From Bacillaceae bacterium JMAK1 (lineage in GTDB: Bacteria > Bacillota > Bacilli > Bacillales > Marinococcaceae): DNA of 64,000 bases. The DNA is taken from contig JIBW01000002.1 in NCBI GenBank assembly GCA_012970285.1, positions 124,001-188,000 of the forward strand, written 5' to 3'. The notes beneath the pieces were generated by a model. That model had not been told where the DNA came from and did no database searches. It saw nothing but the letters and a program-made list of their open reading frames with translations. The position numbers and the translations under genes are program-made. Positions within the stretch are counted from its first letter, which is position 1, and every line of letters starts with the position of its first letter. Below are positions 36,155 to 46,708 of this stretch, piece by piece.

Positions 36155-38497
36155 TTGACGTCTAGACAAACTGAAAAACGATCGATTCCGCTTTTACCGT
36201 TGCGTGGAGTGCTCGTTTTTCCAGGCATGGTGCTTCATTTAGATGTAGGGAGAGCGAAATCAGTACGAGCTTTAGAACAAGTGATGGTAGAAGATCAAGA
36301 GATCATACTTGCGAGCCAAGTGGATTTATCTGTAGATGAACCGAAGAAAGAAGACCTTTATGAAGTTGGAACGCTTGCGTATGTTAAGCAAATGGTGAAA
36401 ATGCCGAACGGAACGACGAGAATTCTCGTCGAAGGCTTAAAGCGAGCGACAATTGAACAGTTTAATGAAAACGATGAGTACTATGATGTTTCCATAACAA
36501 TTCCTGAGCAAACATCAGATGTTGAAGATGAGAAGGCTACGGCTTTAATGCGAACGGTACTAAAACAGTTCGAAAACTACACAAAGTTGTCAACGAAAGT
36601 ATCTAAAGACACGTTAAAGTCTGTTCAAGACATTGATGATCCAGGGTATTTTGCTGATTTAGTCGCTTCGCATCTACCACTTCAAATTAAGCGTAAACAG
36701 TCGTTACTTGAAGCGTTTAGTGTAGAGGCGCGTCTTGAGAAGCTGCTTGAGATCCTTGAGAATGAGCGAGAAGTGCTTGGCCTTGAAAAAAAGATCGGCC
36801 AACGTGTAAAAAAGTCGATGGAAAAAACGCAAAAAGAATACTATTTGCGTGAACAAATGAAAGCCATCCAAAAAGAACTCGGTGACAAAGACGGCAAAGG
36901 CGGCGAGGTTGAAGAGCTGCGCTCAAAAATTGAGTCGCTCAACATGCCAGAAAATGTTGAAGAAAAGGCTTTAAAAGAACTCGCTCGTTATGAACGTGTG
37001 CCAGCAAGTTCTGCTGAGAGCTCTGTTATTCGCAATTATATTGATTGGTTAACGTCAATTCCTTGGTCTGAGAAAACCGAAGACCGCCTTGATCTTGCTC
37101 ATGCTGAGGACGTATTAAATGAAGATCATTTTGGTTTGGAAAAAGTAAAAGAACGTGTTCTTGAACATTTAGCCGTACAACAACTAACGAACTCTTTACG
37201 AGGCCCAATCCTTTGTCTATCTGGCCCTCCAGGAGTTGGTAAGACGTCACTGGCGAAATCGGTTGCTCGATCGATCGAACGTGAATTCGTAAGAATTTCT
37301 CTTGGTGGCGTTCGTGATGAGGCGGAAATTCGCGGTCACAGAAGAACTTATGTCGGTGCAATGCCAGGGAAAATGATTCAAGGGATGAAAAAAGCCGGAG
37401 TCACGAACCCAGTATTTTTACTTGATGAAATTGATAAGATGGCGAGTGATTTTAGAGGGGACCCATCATCTGCGATGCTCGAAGTGTTAGACCCAGAGCA
37501 GAATAATCAATTTGGGGATCACTACCTCGAAGAAACGTATGACCTTTCAAACGTCATGTTTATTACGACAGCGAATCAAATCGCAAAAATTCCAGCACCG
37601 TTACGAGACCGAATGGAAATGATTCACATCGCTGGGTATACCGAGCTTGAGAAACAAGCGATTGCAACCGATCATTTACTTCCAAAGCAAATCGAAGCGC
37701 ACGGATTAACGAAACAAGACATTCAAATTCGTGAAGCTGCACTTCTTAAAGTGATTCGTTACTATACGCGCGAGGCGGGTGTGCGTAACTTAGAGCGACA
37801 AATTGCAACGCTATGCCGTAAAGCAGTTAAAATGATTGTTGCTAAAGAAAAGAAACGTGTCATCGTTACAGAAAACCTTGTTACAGAGCTTCTAGGTAAA
37901 CCTAAGTATCGGTACGGTAAAGCAGAAGAAGAAAACCAAGTCGGTACAGCAACAGGACTTGCTTATACAACTGCTGGTGGTGATACGCTTGCGATTGAAG
38001 TGTCGCTTGCTAATGGTAAAGGTGGTTTAACGCTCACAGGGAAACTAGGTGACGTAATGAAAGAGTCTGCCCGCGCAGCTTTTAGCTATATTCGGTCGAA
38101 AGCAGACGAATTTGGAATTGATGAGCGTTTTCATGAAAAGTATGACGTCCACATCCATGTTCCTGAAGGGGCAACACCGAAAGATGGTCCTTCGGCAGGA
38201 ATTACGATGGCAACTGCACTACTATCTGCGCTAAGTAATCGCCCTGTTTTAAAGGAAGTCGGGATGACTGGAGAGATGACACTAAGAGGTCGTGTATTAC
38301 CGATTGGTGGTTTGAAGGAGAAATCAATGAGTGCTCATCGCGCAGGTCTTACGAAAATCATTTTCCCGAAGGATAATGAGAAAGACTTAGAAGATGTACC
38401 TGAAAGTATCCGAGAAACGGTGGAATTTGTACCGGTCACTCATTTTGATGAAGTGATCGCTCATGCATTAGGTGGTGTGATTGATGAACGTAAATAA
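36155..38497 (+). CDS. lonA: ATP-dependent protease LonA
   Basis: Cytosolic Lon protease. N-terminal substrate domain ([23 protein letters not shown]), AAA+ with [15 protein letters not shown] and [11 protein letters not shown], and protease domain with [15 protein letters not shown] (catalytic Ser) and [17 protein letters not shown] (catalytic Lys). About 780 residues. The start is uncertain: TTG 36155 has GGGGG six bases upstream; ATG 36149 and GTG 36137 are in frame without proper spacing. Overlaps engB by 14 bases. Confidence 0.95.
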   Translation: MTSRQTEKRSIPLLPLRGVLVFPGMVLHLDVGRAKSVRALEQVMVEDQEIILASQVDLSVDEPKKEDLYEVGTLAYVKQMVKMPNGTTRILVEGLKRATIEQFNENDEYYDVSITIPEQTSDVEDEKATALMRTVLKQFENYTKLSTKVSKDTLKSVQDIDDPGYFADLVASHLPLQIKRKQSLLEAFSVEARLEKLLEILENEREVLGLEKKIGQRVKKSMEKTQKEYYLREQMKAIQKELGDKDGKGGEVEELRSKIESLNMPENVEEKALKELARYERVPASSAESSVIRNYIDWLTSIPWSEKTEDRLDLAHAEDVLNEDHFGLEKVKERVLEHLAVQQLTNSLRGPILCLSGPPGVGKTSLAKSVARSIEREFVRISLGGVRDEAEIRGHRRTYVGAMPGKMIQGMKKAGVTNPVFLLDEIDKMASDFRGDPSSAMLEVLDPEQNNQFGDHYLEETYDLSNVMFITTANQIAKIPAPLRDRMEMIHIAGYTELEKQAIATDHLLPKQIEAHGLTKQDIQIREAALLKVIRYYTREAGVRNLERQIATLCRKAVKMIVAKEKKRVIVTENLVTELLGKPKYRYGKAEEENQVGTATGLAYTTAGGDTLAIEVSLANGKGGLTLTGKLGDVMKESARAAFSYIRSKADEFGIDERFHEKYDVHIHVPEGATPKDGPSAGITMATALLSALSNRPVLKEVGMTGEMTLRGRVLPIGGLKEKSMSAHRAGLTKIIFPKDNEKDLEDVPESIRETVEFVPVTHFDEVIAHALGGVIDERK

Positions 38498-39071
38498 AGC
38501 AGAACTAAAGATTAGTGCAGTCGGTCCAAAGCAATATCCAGAAGAAAATTGGCCAGAACTTGCCTTTGCAGGTCGTTCTAATGTTGGGAAGTCATCCTTT
38601 ATTAATACGATTACGCATCGAAAAAAGCTTGCTTATACTTCGCAACAACCTGGTAAAACGAAAACCTTAAATTTCTTCAATATTAATGACCTCTGTTATT
38701 TTGTAGATATTCCTGGATACGGTTATGCAAAAGTCTCAAAGACAGAAAGAGCAGCTTGGGGACGAATGATTGAGGAGTATATTACATCAAGAGAGCAATT
38801 AAAAGGCGTCGTCTTACTGATCGATGCGAGACACGACCCGTCTGAAGAAGATTTAAGAATGTATGATTGGTTAAAGCATTTTGAAATACCGATTATGCTC
38901 GTCTTAACAAAGATCGATAAAATCAATAAAACGAAGCGAACGAAACACATTAAGAATATCATTGAAATTATCGATATTGATGAAGATGATGTATACGTAC
39001 CATTTTCGTCAGAAACAGGTGACGGAAAAGACGAGGCGTGGAAACAAATACGCAAACTTCTTAAAGTGTAA
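38484..39071 (+). CDS. engB: Ribosome biogenesis GTPase EngB (YsxC)
   Basis: Essential GTPase for assembly of the 50S subunit. G1 is [13 protein letters not shown]3 [12 protein letters not shown]4 TKID and G5 near FSSETGDG. 195 residues from ATG 38484, with AGGTGGTG upstream inside lonA, so translation of the two is coupled. The same lonA-ysxC pair occurs in B. subtilis. Confidence 0.95.
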   Translation: MNVNKAELKISAVGPKQYPEENWPELAFAGRSNVGKSSFINTITHRKKLAYTSQQPGKTKTLNFFNINDLCYFVDIPGYGYAKVSKTERAAWGRMIEEYITSREQLKGVVLLIDARHDPSEEDLRMYDWLKHFEIPIMLVLTKIDKINKTKRTKHIKNIIEIIDIDEDDVYVPFSSETGDGKDEAWKQIRKLLKV

Positions 39072-39082
39072 TCACACATCAT

Positions 39083-39124
39083 AAAACGCAAAGGTTATCT
39101 AATGATAATGTTTGCGTTTTTCTT
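39083..39124 (+). terminator. Terminator of the lonA-engB unit
   Basis: AAAACGCAAA pairs with TTTGCGTTTT across an 18-base loop that contains a short inner repeat; T-rich tail. Confidence 0.75.
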
Positions 39125-39251
39125 TTGGTACATGTTTTTGTACAGATTCGGTACACTAATAAAAATTGTAACAACCGAGCACGTTATTTGCAGTTGAGTG
39201 CGTTGTATGTTGTAATGGAAAAGATAAAAAATAGATGTGGTGTCAGAGCTT

Positions 39252-39308
39252 GTTCACATTTTAAGTGAACCGAGCGTTTTTGATGCGTGTTATAATAGAT
39301 TATAGATA
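39252..39308 (+). promoter_or_regulatory. Control region of the hem operon
   Basis: GTTCAC-N7-GTGAAC (39252-39270) is a perfect palindrome. It is followed by a TATAAT inside TTATAATAGATTATAG (39293-39308), which is close to the PerR box TTATAATNATTATAA but with a two-base centre. PerR represses hemA in B. subtilis. The remainder of the 300-base gap between engB and hemA holds only the engB terminator and an untranslated leader. Confidence 0.45.
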
Positions 39309-39371
39309 TTCTTAGTACGGAAATGAGCGTAGACTAAGCAGAGCGATTGGAAAAGTGGGGTGGAGACGGAT

Positions 39372-40775
39372 ATGCATATAATCGTTGCTAGCATCGACTA
39401 CAAAAGGGCCCCTGTCGATTTGCGAGAACAATTTGCATTTGATGAAGAAGAATTACCAAAAGCGTTAAACATGTTGCGAGATATGAAGAGCATTTTAGAA
39501 TGCACGATTATTTCAACGTGTAATCGTACGGAAATTTATGCTGTCGTCGACCAACTTCATACAGGTAGACATTTTACAAAGAAATTTATCTCACAGTGGT
39601 TTGATGTACAGCCCGAACAATTTCAATCCGTATTAGACATTCGTGAAAATGATGAAGCGATTGAGCATTTACTCAAAGTTTCTACAGGTCTAGAATCGAT
39701 GATTCTAGGTGAAACACAGATTCTTGGACAAGTGAAGAGAAGTTTTTCAATTGCACAAGAGAATGATGCTACAGGAACTGTATTTAATCAGCTGTTTAAA
39801 CAAGCGATTACATTTGCGAAACGAGCGCATCGTGAGACGTCGATTAATGATAATCCGGCTTCAATTAGTTATGCCGCGGTAGAGTTAGCAAAACAAGTCT
39901 TTGGTGACTTTACTAATAAACACATTTTAATTCTTGGTGCCGGGAAAATGAGCGAACTTACAGCTAAGCACTTAGAAGCAAATGGTGCAGCGAGCATTAC
40001 GGTTATGAATCGGACATTTGAACGAGCAGAATCGCTTGCAGCGACAATGCAAGCAGAAGCCAAGCCGATAGAAGAACTTAATACGTACCTTGAAGAAGTC
40101 GATATTCTCATTTCTTCGACGAGTGCGGATCAATATGTCCTTACACAAGAAATGGTTGCTCCAATTATGGAACGACGTTCTTCAAAACCTCTCTTTATGG
40201 TTGATATTGCCGTTCCAAGAGATTTAGATCCTGAATTAGGCAAACTCGAACCGATCTATCTCTATGATATTGATGATTTAGAAGGCATTGTTGCAGCTAA
40301 CATGGAAGATCGTAAAGAAGCTGCCATTCAAATTGAGGCGATGATGACTTCTGAGATTGAGACGTTCAAGTATTGGATTGATCAGCTCGGGGTTGTTCCT
40401 GTCATCTCGGCTTTGCGTGAAAAGGCGTTAATGATTCAAGCAGAAACAATGGAAAGCATCGAACGCAAGATGCCGGACTTAACAGATCGAGAGCGTAAAG
40501 TTCTTTCAAAGCATACGAAGAGCATCGTTAATCAGCTTCTCAAAGAGCCGATTACGAGAGCGAAGGAAATGGCTGGGGAAGACAATCGAGAGCAATCATT
40601 GTCATTATTTATTGAGATTTTTGGTCTTTCCGATGAAGTCGCAGAAGCAAAGGTTGATCAATTACGTAGCCAATCTCCATCTTTTGCGAATGGAAATGCG
40701 TTTATGTCCGACGGTGAAACGAGAGTGTTGCAAGAGCTCTTGCAATATCGTTATGCCAAAGACATGTCTGTATAG
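39372..40775 (+). CDS. hemA: Glutamyl-tRNA reductase
   Basis: First enzyme of the C5 route to tetrapyrroles: reduces glutamyl-tRNA to glutamate-1-semialdehyde with NADPH. The catalytic Cys50 lies in [30 protein letters not shown] and the NADPH motif [15 protein letters not shown] follow, and a helical dimerisation domain ends the protein. About 467 residues from ATG 39372, with GGAG six bases upstream. First of five hem genes; hemX, next in B. subtilis, is missing here. Confidence 0.96.
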   Translation: MHIIVASIDYKRAPVDLREQFAFDEEELPKALNMLRDMKSILECTIISTCNRTEIYAVVDQLHTGRHFTKKFISQWFDVQPEQFQSVLDIRENDEAIEHLLKVSTGLESMILGETQILGQVKRSFSIAQENDATGTVFNQLFKQAITFAKRAHRETSINDNPASISYAAVELAKQVFGDFTNKHILILGAGKMSELTAKHLEANGAASITVMNRTFERAESLAATMQAEAKPIEELNTYLEEVDILISSTSADQYVLTQEMVAPIMERRSSKPLFMVDIAVPRDLDPELGKLEPIYLYDIDDLEGIVAANMEDRKEAAIQIEAMMTSEIETFKYWIDQLGVVPVISALREKALMIQAETMESIERKMPDLTDRERKVLSKHTKSIVNQLLKEPITRAKEMAGEDNREQSLSLFIEIFGLSDEVAEAKVDQLRSQSPSFANGNAFMSDGETRVLQELLQYRYAKDMSV

Positions 40776-40789
40776 ATCTTTTTTGAGAC

Positions 40790-40816
40790 AACCGGAAGGC
40801 TTTTTGCTTTCTGGTT
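40790..40816 (+). other. Hairpin between hemA and hemC
   Basis: AACCGGAAG pairs with CTTTCTGGTT around a short T-rich loop, in the 92-base gap that replaces hemX. There is no clean T run after the stem, so it may be a processing or stability element rather than a terminator. A good site, AGGAGG, for hemC follows. Confidence 0.45.
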
Positions 40817-40867
40817 GCTTTCATGTTGAACCACGGGCTGATGTCCGTACTTAGGAGGATTTAAACG

Positions 40868-41803
40868 ATGAGAAAGATTGTAATTGGTACGAGAAAGAGT
40901 AATTTAGCAGTTAATCAAGCGGAGTGGGTGCTTAGTAAACTGGAATCGCTAGGTCTACCATATGAATTTGAATTAAAGAAAATCGTAACAAAAGGCGATC
41001 GGATATTAGATGTGACACTATCTAAAGTAGGCGGAAAAGCGTTGTTTGTGAAAGAAATTGAACAAGCGCTACGTGACGGTGAAGTGGATTTAGCCGTACA
41101 TAGCATGAAAGACGTTCCTTCTGTATTGCCAGAAGATTTCACGCTAGCAGCGATTAGCGATCGTGAAGATCCCCGAGATGCGCTTATTTCAACGAGCGGA
41201 AAAACGCTTAGCGAACTTCCTGAGGGTTCTATTATCGGAACGAGTAGCTTACGCCGTCAATCACAGATCCTCGCATTGCGACCGGATTTACAAGTACAAT
41301 GGATTCGTGGGAACATCGAAACGAGACTACGCAAACTAAAAGAAGAGAACTTCGACGCCATTATTTTAGCAGCTGCAGGGTTGTCACGTATGGGCTGGAG
41401 CGAAGAAATTGTCACGGAATTTCTTGACCCAACAATTAGCATTCCAGCCGTAGGTCAAGGTGCACTTGGTCTCGAATGTCGGGTTGATGATGATGAAGTA
41501 AAGCAAGTTCTTCGTCACTTACACAACGAAGAAGTGGCTAAAACGGTAACAGCAGAGCGTTCTTTCCTACGAAATGTGGAAGGAAGTTGTACTGTACCAG
41601 TTGCTGCGCATGCAACATTACTTGAAAACGATCAAGTGTCACTAACGGCACTTATTGCTTCAACTGACGGCAAAACGTTACTAAAAGATGAAATCACTGG
41701 TAGTGATCCAGATCAAATCGGCAAAATTGCCGCAGCCAACCTCTTTGAACGTGGTGGAAAAGAAATTCTAGCTCAAGTAAGAGCGGAGCAAGAAGATTCT
41801 TGA
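40868..41803 (+). CDS. hemC: Porphobilinogen deaminase (hydroxymethylbilane synthase)
   Basis: Joins four porphobilinogens into hydroxymethylbilane. GTRKSNLAVNQAEWV, VHSMKDVPSVLPEDF, GTSSLRRQSQILALRP and the dipyrromethane cofactor cysteine in EGSCTVPVAAHA are all present. 311 residues; GGAGGATTTAAACG precedes the ATG. Its stop overlaps the TTG start of hemD. Confidence 0.96.
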   Translation: MRKIVIGTRKSNLAVNQAEWVLSKLESLGLPYEFELKKIVTKGDRILDVTLSKVGGKALFVKEIEQALRDGEVDLAVHSMKDVPSVLPEDFTLAAISDREDPRDALISTSGKTLSELPEGSIIGTSSLRRQSQILALRPDLQVQWIRGNIETRLRKLKEENFDAIILAAAGLSRMGWSEEIVTEFLDPTISIPAVGQGALGLECRVDDDEVKQVLRHLHNEEVAKTVTAERSFLRNVEGSCTVPVAAHATLLENDQVSLTALIASTDGKTLLKDEITGSDPDQIGKIAAANLFERGGKEILAQVRAEQEDS

Positions 41804-42528
41804 AGCCGACGGTAATCGTCACAAGGTCACAAGAAGACGTTGGGACAGATCCATTAATGCGTGTACTGCATCATAAAGGAGTTGATGCAGTACACATTCC
41901 CCTCGTTATGCAAAGACCTCTTCACGTTGACGTGGCTTCAATTGAATTGGAGCGCTATGACTGGATTATTTTTACGAGTGCGAATGCCGTCCGGTATTTT
42001 TATGAACATTATAAAGCTGCCCGTGTCCCTTCTTCAGTGAAGATTGCCACGGTCGGTCAGAAGACATCAGCTGCAGCGAAGCGGTACGACTACCCCGTTT
42101 TCATTAATCCCGATCAAAGGTTCACTGCAGAAAGCTTATATGAGATGCTAGAACCACGAGTAAAGTACGGAGATCGGGTTCTTATTCCAAACAGCAAACA
42201 ATCCCGTGATCTTCTACAAACCAAGCTAACTGAATTAGGTGCAGTTGTCGATGTACACGCCTTTTACGAAACGGTACCAAATGCTGATTTAACGCGAGAT
42301 CAGCTTAGCATGTTGAACAACCCGATCTACCCGCTTGTTTTTACGAGTCCTAGTGCGGTGAAGGCGTACAATGCCTTTTCCAGGGAAAAAACAAATAGCA
42401 AACGCCAAGCGTTTGTGATCGGACCGATTACGAAACGAGAAGCAAGGCATTGTGAGTTTAAACAACTCATTGCACCGAGTGAATATACATTTCAACATTT
42501 AGCAGAAGCTATTTATCAATACTTATAA
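41800..42528 (+). CDS. hemD: Uroporphyrinogen-III synthase
   Basis: Cyclises hydroxymethylbilane with inversion of ring D. The family varies greatly in sequence; the segments DWIIFTSANAVRYFYEH and PLVFTSPSAVKAYNAF show the typical two-domain repeat, and the position between hemC and hemB settles the call. 242 residues. TTG start in a four-base overlap with hemC (TTGA). Confidence 0.9.
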   Translation: MKPTVIVTRSQEDVGTDPLMRVLHHKGVDAVHIPLVMQRPLHVDVASIELERYDWIIFTSANAVRYFYEHYKAARVPSSVKIATVGQKTSAAAKRYDYPVFINPDQRFTAESLYEMLEPRVKYGDRVLIPNSKQSRDLLQTKLTELGAVVDVHAFYETVPNADLTRDQLSMLNNPIYPLVFTSPSAVKAYNAFSREKTNSKRQAFVIGPITKREARHCEFKQLIAPSEYTFQHLAEAIYQYL

Positions 42529-42542
42529 CGAGGTGAAGTGCA

Positions 42543-43541
42543 GTGTCTCAACAAGCATTTAATCGCCACCGTAGACTTCGTGGCAGTCACAGTATGCGTA
42601 ACTTAGTACGAGAAACAAAGCTTACGAAAGAGGACTTGATCTATCCACTTTTTGTTGTGGAAGGTCAGAATTATAAAAAAGAAGTTCCCTCAATGCCAGG
42701 CGTGTTTCACTATTCATTAGACTTATTGGATGATGAGATTGATCAGATTGTCAGTCTAGGAATTGAATCGATTATTTTGTTCGGTGTGCCAAAGCATAAA
42801 GACGACGTAGGTACACAAGCTTATGCAGAAGAAGGCATCGTTCAGCAAGCGATTCGTCAAGTAAAAGCAAAACATCCTGAACTTGTCGTGATCGCAGACA
42901 CATGCTTATGTCAGTACACAGATCACGGCCATTGCGGTGTAATTCAAAACGGAACGATCGAAAACGATCAATCCCTTTCTCTTCTCGTTAAAACAGCTGT
43001 ATCTCAAGCACAAGCAGGAGCGGATGTGATTGCACCCTCTAACATGATGGATGGATTTGTAGCTTCCATTCGACATGGTCTAGATGAAGCGGGATTTAGC
43101 AACACACCGATTATGTCTTATGCTGTGAAGTATGCATCAGCGTTTTACGGTCCATTCCGGGATGCAGCACACAGTACACCTCAATTTGGTGACCGTAAGA
43201 CGTATCAAATGGATCCCGCAAACCGTATGGAGGCGCTTCGTGAAGCCCGTTCTGATATTCAAGAAGGTGCAGACTTTTTAATTGTAAAACCAGCGCTCTC
43301 TTACCTTGATATTATGCGAGATGTGAAAAACGAAACCCTACTTCCAGTCGTTGCTTACAACGTATCTGGTGAGTATTCGATGATTAAGGCAGCTGCAGTA
43401 AACGGATGGATCGATGAGAAAGACACCGTCAATGAGAAGCTAACGAGCATGAAACGTGCAGGAGCAGACTTAATCATTACGTATTTTGCCAAAGATGTGG
43501 CAAGCTGGATAAATGAAGACTTAGAAAGGGGACGTAACTAA
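42543..43541 (+). CDS. hemB: Delta-aminolevulinic acid dehydratase (porphobilinogen synthase)
   Basis: Condenses two aminolevulinates to porphobilinogen. Zinc cysteines Cys121, Cys123 and Cys131 lie in [14 protein letters not shown], showing the zinc-dependent type. APSNMMDG and the Schiff-base lysine in [13 protein letters not shown] are present. 332 residues. GTG start after CGAGGTGAAGTGCA; one-base overlap with hemL (TAATG). Confidence 0.96.
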   Translation: MSQQAFNRHRRLRGSHSMRNLVRETKLTKEDLIYPLFVVEGQNYKKEVPSMPGVFHYSLDLLDDEIDQIVSLGIESIILFGVPKHKDDVGTQAYAEEGIVQQAIRQVKAKHPELVVIADTCLCQYTDHGHCGVIQNGTIENDQSLSLLVKTAVSQAQAGADVIAPSNMMDGFVASIRHGLDEAGFSNTPIMSYAVKYASAFYGPFRDAAHSTPQFGDRKTYQMDPANRMEALREARSDIQEGADFLIVKPALSYLDIMRDVKNETLLPVVAYNVSGEYSMIKAAAVNGWIDEKDTVNEKLTSMKRAGADLIITYFAKDVASWINEDLERGRN

Positions 43542-44833
43542 TGCGTACGTTTGACCAATCACAATCATTATTTCAACAAGCAAAGCCACTCATGCCAGGA
43601 GGTGTAAGTAGTCCTGTTCGCGCGTATAGCTCTGTTGGCATGGATCATGGTCTATACATGAAGAAAGGTTCAGGTGCTTACATTACGGACCAAGACGATA
43701 ACACGTACATTGATTACGTCTTGTCGTGGGGACCACTCATTTTAGGTCACGCCGATGAAAAAGTCGTAGAACGATTAAAAGAAACGACTGAGCTTGGGAC
43801 GAGCTTTGGTGCGTCCCACGAAATGGAAATTAAACTGGCGAACCTTGTTATTGACCGAGTGCCGTCTGTCGAAATGGTACGGTTCGTAAACTCTGGTACG
43901 GAAGCGACAATGAGTGCACTGCGACTCGCTAGAGGGTTCACAGGACGTAGCAAGATCGTCAAAATGGAAGGGAACTACCACGGTCATGGAGATTCCTTGT
44001 TAATTAAAGCAGGCTCAGGTGTTGCTACACTCGGATTACCAGATAGCCCTGGTGTACCAGAAGGCACCGCTTCGAACACATTGACAGTGCCTTATAACGA
44101 TTTAGACAGCTTAAAGCTCGTCTTTGAAAAATACGGTGATGATATTGCTGCCGTTATTTTGGAGCCAGTTGCGGGGAACATGGGCGTTGTTCTTCCAGAA
44201 GACGGCTTTTTACAAGGCGTACGTGACATGACGACAGAGTACGAAAGTCTTTTGATCTTTGATGAAGTCATGTCAGGTTTCCGTACGGGTTACAACTGTG
44301 CACAAGGAAAATTCGGTGTTACACCAGACCTTACAACACTCGGGAAAGTCATCGGTGGTGGCTTACCTGTAGGTGCGTTTGGTGGACGTAAAGATGTGAT
44401 GGAACAAATCGCTCCGAGTGGCCCGATTTATCAAGCAGGTACACTATCAGGTAACCCGCTTGCAATGACAGCAGGTTATGAAACACTATCTCAAGTATCT
44501 GAAGCTGATTATGAGACGTTTGAACGCCAAGGAAAGCGCCTCGAAGAAGGGATCTCAGAAGCGGCCAAAATGTATGACATTCCACATACATTCAACCGTG
44601 CAGGCTCTATGGTCGGCTTGTTCTTTACAAATGAACACGTAAGAGACTTCCCGTCAGCCAAAACAGCAGACCTTGATTTATTTGCAACGTACTTTAGAGA
44701 AATGATGCAAGAAGGAATTTCAATTGCTCCGTCCCAATTCGAAGGGATGTTCCTAAGTACGAAACACACAGATGAGATGATCGAAGAAACCATTGAAGCC
44801 GCTAAACGTGTCTTTGCTCGGATTAAAGGATAA
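43541..44833 (+). CDS. hemL: Glutamate-1-semialdehyde 2,1-aminomutase
   Basis: PLP enzyme producing 5-aminolevulinate. [41 protein letters not shown] and the PLP lysine in [17 protein letters not shown] (Lys269) are complete. 430 residues; ATG overlaps the hemB stop by one base. Last gene of the hem operon, followed by a terminator. Confidence 0.96.
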   Translation: MRTFDQSQSLFQQAKPLMPGGVSSPVRAYSSVGMDHGLYMKKGSGAYITDQDDNTYIDYVLSWGPLILGHADEKVVERLKETTELGTSFGASHEMEIKLANLVIDRVPSVEMVRFVNSGTEATMSALRLARGFTGRSKIVKMEGNYHGHGDSLLIKAGSGVATLGLPDSPGVPEGTASNTLTVPYNDLDSLKLVFEKYGDDIAAVILEPVAGNMGVVLPEDGFLQGVRDMTTEYESLLIFDEVMSGFRTGYNCAQGKFGVTPDLTTLGKVIGGGLPVGAFGGRKDVMEQIAPSGPIYQAGTLSGNPLAMTAGYETLSQVSEADYETFERQGKRLEEGISEAAKMYDIPHTFNRAGSMVGLFFTNEHVRDFPSAKTADLDLFATYFREMMQEGISIAPSQFEGMFLSTKHTDEMIEETIEAAKRVFARIKG

Positions 44834-44840
44834 TCACTCT

Positions 44841-44876
44841 AACCCGCCATGTGTTTAATCACTTGGCGGGTTTTTT
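44841..44876 (+). terminator. Terminator of the hem operon
   Basis: AACCCGCCA pairs with TGGCGGGTT around a loop of about 14 bases, with six T residues. Confidence 0.88.
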
Positions 44877-45028
44877 GATGAATGAGGGGTACGGTGTGGT
44901 TGAGTAAGAGTAGATCTATTGATGAAAATCACATTTGATTTATAGCAAGTGAGTTTAGAAAATGGTTGGTTCGTATGAAAGAAGCCATTGAAAAACTTCT
45001 GTTTTGCTTCTAAAAAAACAAAAGAAAA

Positions 45029-45118
45029 AAAACGGATGTGAGATTACTGAAAAGAATGAATTTTTCATCCGTTTTATAAGGTTGCCGCGTGATTTTGTAT
45101 GCGGCATCGCCTCCTTAT
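45029..45118. other. Two adjacent inverted repeats
   Basis: First hairpin: AAAACGGATG (45029-45038) with CATCCGTTTT (45066-45075). Second: ATAAGG plus GCCGC (45076-45088) with GCGGC plus CCTTAT (45101-45118). They abut and lie next to the GC-rich repeat that follows. They may be terminators on either strand or part of a composite mobile repeat. Confidence 0.6.
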
Positions 45119-45130
45119 AACGAATATCCC

Positions 45131-45261
45131 AGATTGGAACGGAAGGCGGTGACGCCTGCGGAAGAAGGGGCGAGTCGAGACCCCGCAAGGCGAAGCCTGA
45201 GGAGGCTCGAACGCTCCTCCGCGGCAAGCATCCGCCTGCAGTGGAAATCATGGCACTAGTA
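45131..45261. repeat. GC-rich structured intergenic repeat of Bacillaceae
   Basis: About 130 bases, far richer in GC than the flanks, with nested short complements such as AGGCGAAGCCT, CGAG/CTCG and GCGGA/TCCGC, and ends GGAACGGAAGGCGG and CCGCCTGCAGTGGAAATCA. I recognise this type, with GAGACCCCGC and GAGGAGGCTC cores and a GTGGAAATCA end, as a dispersed non-coding repeat found many times in Bacillus-related genomes; I cannot give a family name. Only one copy is seen in this window. An open reading frame on the minus strand runs through it but looks accidental. Confidence 0.7.
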
Positions 45262-45508
45262 AAGATTATTAAAAAAGAAACGGCCTCCTGGTTTAATTCG
45301 ACCGTCCGTTCGTTATTTTGAAACTTTTGCAATGCCCTCGTATGATGTGATGGTCTTTTGCATAGACATTATTGTAGAGTAACTCGAATATTTTGACGTG
45401 TGCATTCATACGTTGATAGCGTACGCAAAAAATCTGCACGGACATCGTGGGTAGTCTTCTATGGTTGTAGGTTTTTCAAACAACTCTATGATAAAGGGGG
45501 AACGGTCT

Positions 45509-46708
45509 GTGACCCAAGAACAGCCTTCTGCGCTAACATTCAATCTAGAGGAATCGGTCTGGCTTGATCAAGGAGAGAGGATTCAGACGATTTTGGGTCT
45601 GGAACTGGAGCCAGAGCTTCTCATCGAGGAAGATGAGCATCAGGTGAGCATTAAAGGTGGTTTGCATTTATTTGGGCAATATGTTCCGTTTGAACAAGAA
45701 GAAGTGTTTCAAGATTATGAAGGTGGGGGAAAACCTCATCGGATTGATAGCGTCCGAACGACAGAAACTGGCGAACGGGAGTTGAAACATTTTTTCCCGA
45801 TTGAAGTGTCGATTCCACTTAATCGAATTCAAAGTGTCGATGAGATTTACGTTCAAGTAGATAGCTTTGATTACGATTTGCCTGAGCCTAGTTGTATTCA
45901 ATTGGCGGCAGATGTGACGATTAGTGGAATGAAAGATGTTCAAGAAACACATCAAGCGGAAAAAACGATCGCCGATCCACCTGAACCTTTTCCGACCTTT
46001 AGTCACGAAGTGAAAATTCCGAATACCGAATCTGAAGCGACCCGTGAGGCCGATGAAGAGGTAGAGGAAGAAGAGTATGAATTTGAAGAAGTAGAGCAAG
46101 AAGAGTACGAATTTGAGGAACAGACAGAGGCAGAAGAAACGTATCGGACGAATGAAGGGGAAACGTTCGATCATGACTCTGAATTAGAAACAGCTGCAGA
46201 TGTTGATGAAGAGCTTGAAGATGATCATATCGTTTCTGAAGAGGAACATGAAGATACGTATGCTCATCAAGTCGAACAAGAAGTAGATTCAAATACTTCG
46301 TTTCCAGTACGCTTGCATCAACGAGAGGAAGAAGATTCAAACGATGAAACACGTGCGTTAAGTGAAGCGTATGAAGAAGCATTGGAAGATGAAAGTGCTC
46401 ATATGTCGCACGGTGCATATCGAGAAGACGTTGAAGATGAAGAGCAAGAAGCTCCTAAAGCAGAAAAGCCGGTAAAAGAAAAGAAACGAGAAAATGCACT
46501 GTATTTAACTGAGATGTTAGATAAGGGTGACCGGGAAACGTTCACTAAAATGAAAATGTGCATCATTCAAGAGAATGAGTCACTTGATACGATTGCTGAA
46601 CGCTACGGGTTGTCGGTACAACAACTTCTCCGTTGGAATAGCATGGATTTAAATCATGTAGAAGCAGGAGAAATTATATACATCCCGGTGCAAGTGAAAC
46701 ATGATTGA
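45509..46708 (+). CDS. spoVID: Stage VI sporulation protein D (spore coat assembly)
   Basis: Morphogenetic protein that helps the coat encase the forespore. The N-terminal domain (LTFNLEESVWLDQGERI ... IKGGLHLFGQY) matches the SpoVID start, a long Glu-rich linker follows, and a LysM domain ends the protein (ENESLDTIAERYGLSVQQLLRWN). 399 residues, shorter than B. subtilis SpoVID (about 575), the difference lying in the linker. GTG 45509 follows AAAGGGGG; an ATG at 45461 is in frame but has no site. Overlaps ysxE by eight bases. Confidence 0.88.
   Translation: MTQEQPSALTFNLEESVWLDQGERIQTILGLELEPELLIEEDEHQVSIKGGLHLFGQYVPFEQEEVFQDYEGGGKPHRIDSVRTTETGERELKHFFPIEVSIPLNRIQSVDEIYVQVDSFDYDLPEPSCIQLAADVTISGMKDVQETHQAEKTIADPPEPFPTFSHEVKIPNTESEATREADEEVEEEEYEFEEVEQEEYEFEEQTEAEETYRTNEGETFDHDSELETAADVDEELEDDHIVSEEEHEDTYAHQVEQEVDSNTSFPVRLHQREEEDSNDETRALSEAYEEALEDESAHMSHGAYREDVEDEEQEAPKAEKPVKEKKRENALYLTEMLDKGDRETFTKMKMCIIQENESLDTIAERYGLSVQQLLRWNSMDLNHVEAGEIIYIPVQVKHD

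Noticed and set aside
44955-45332. 125-residue minus-strand ORF across the GC-rich repeat
   Set aside because: It runs through several palindromes and the repeat, has low-complexity phenylalanine-rich sequence, and lacks a convincing ribosome site.
45668-46174. 168-residue ORF antisense to spoVID
   Set aside because: Phe/Leu-rich product arises from the complement of Glu-rich codons in spoVID; no ribosome site.
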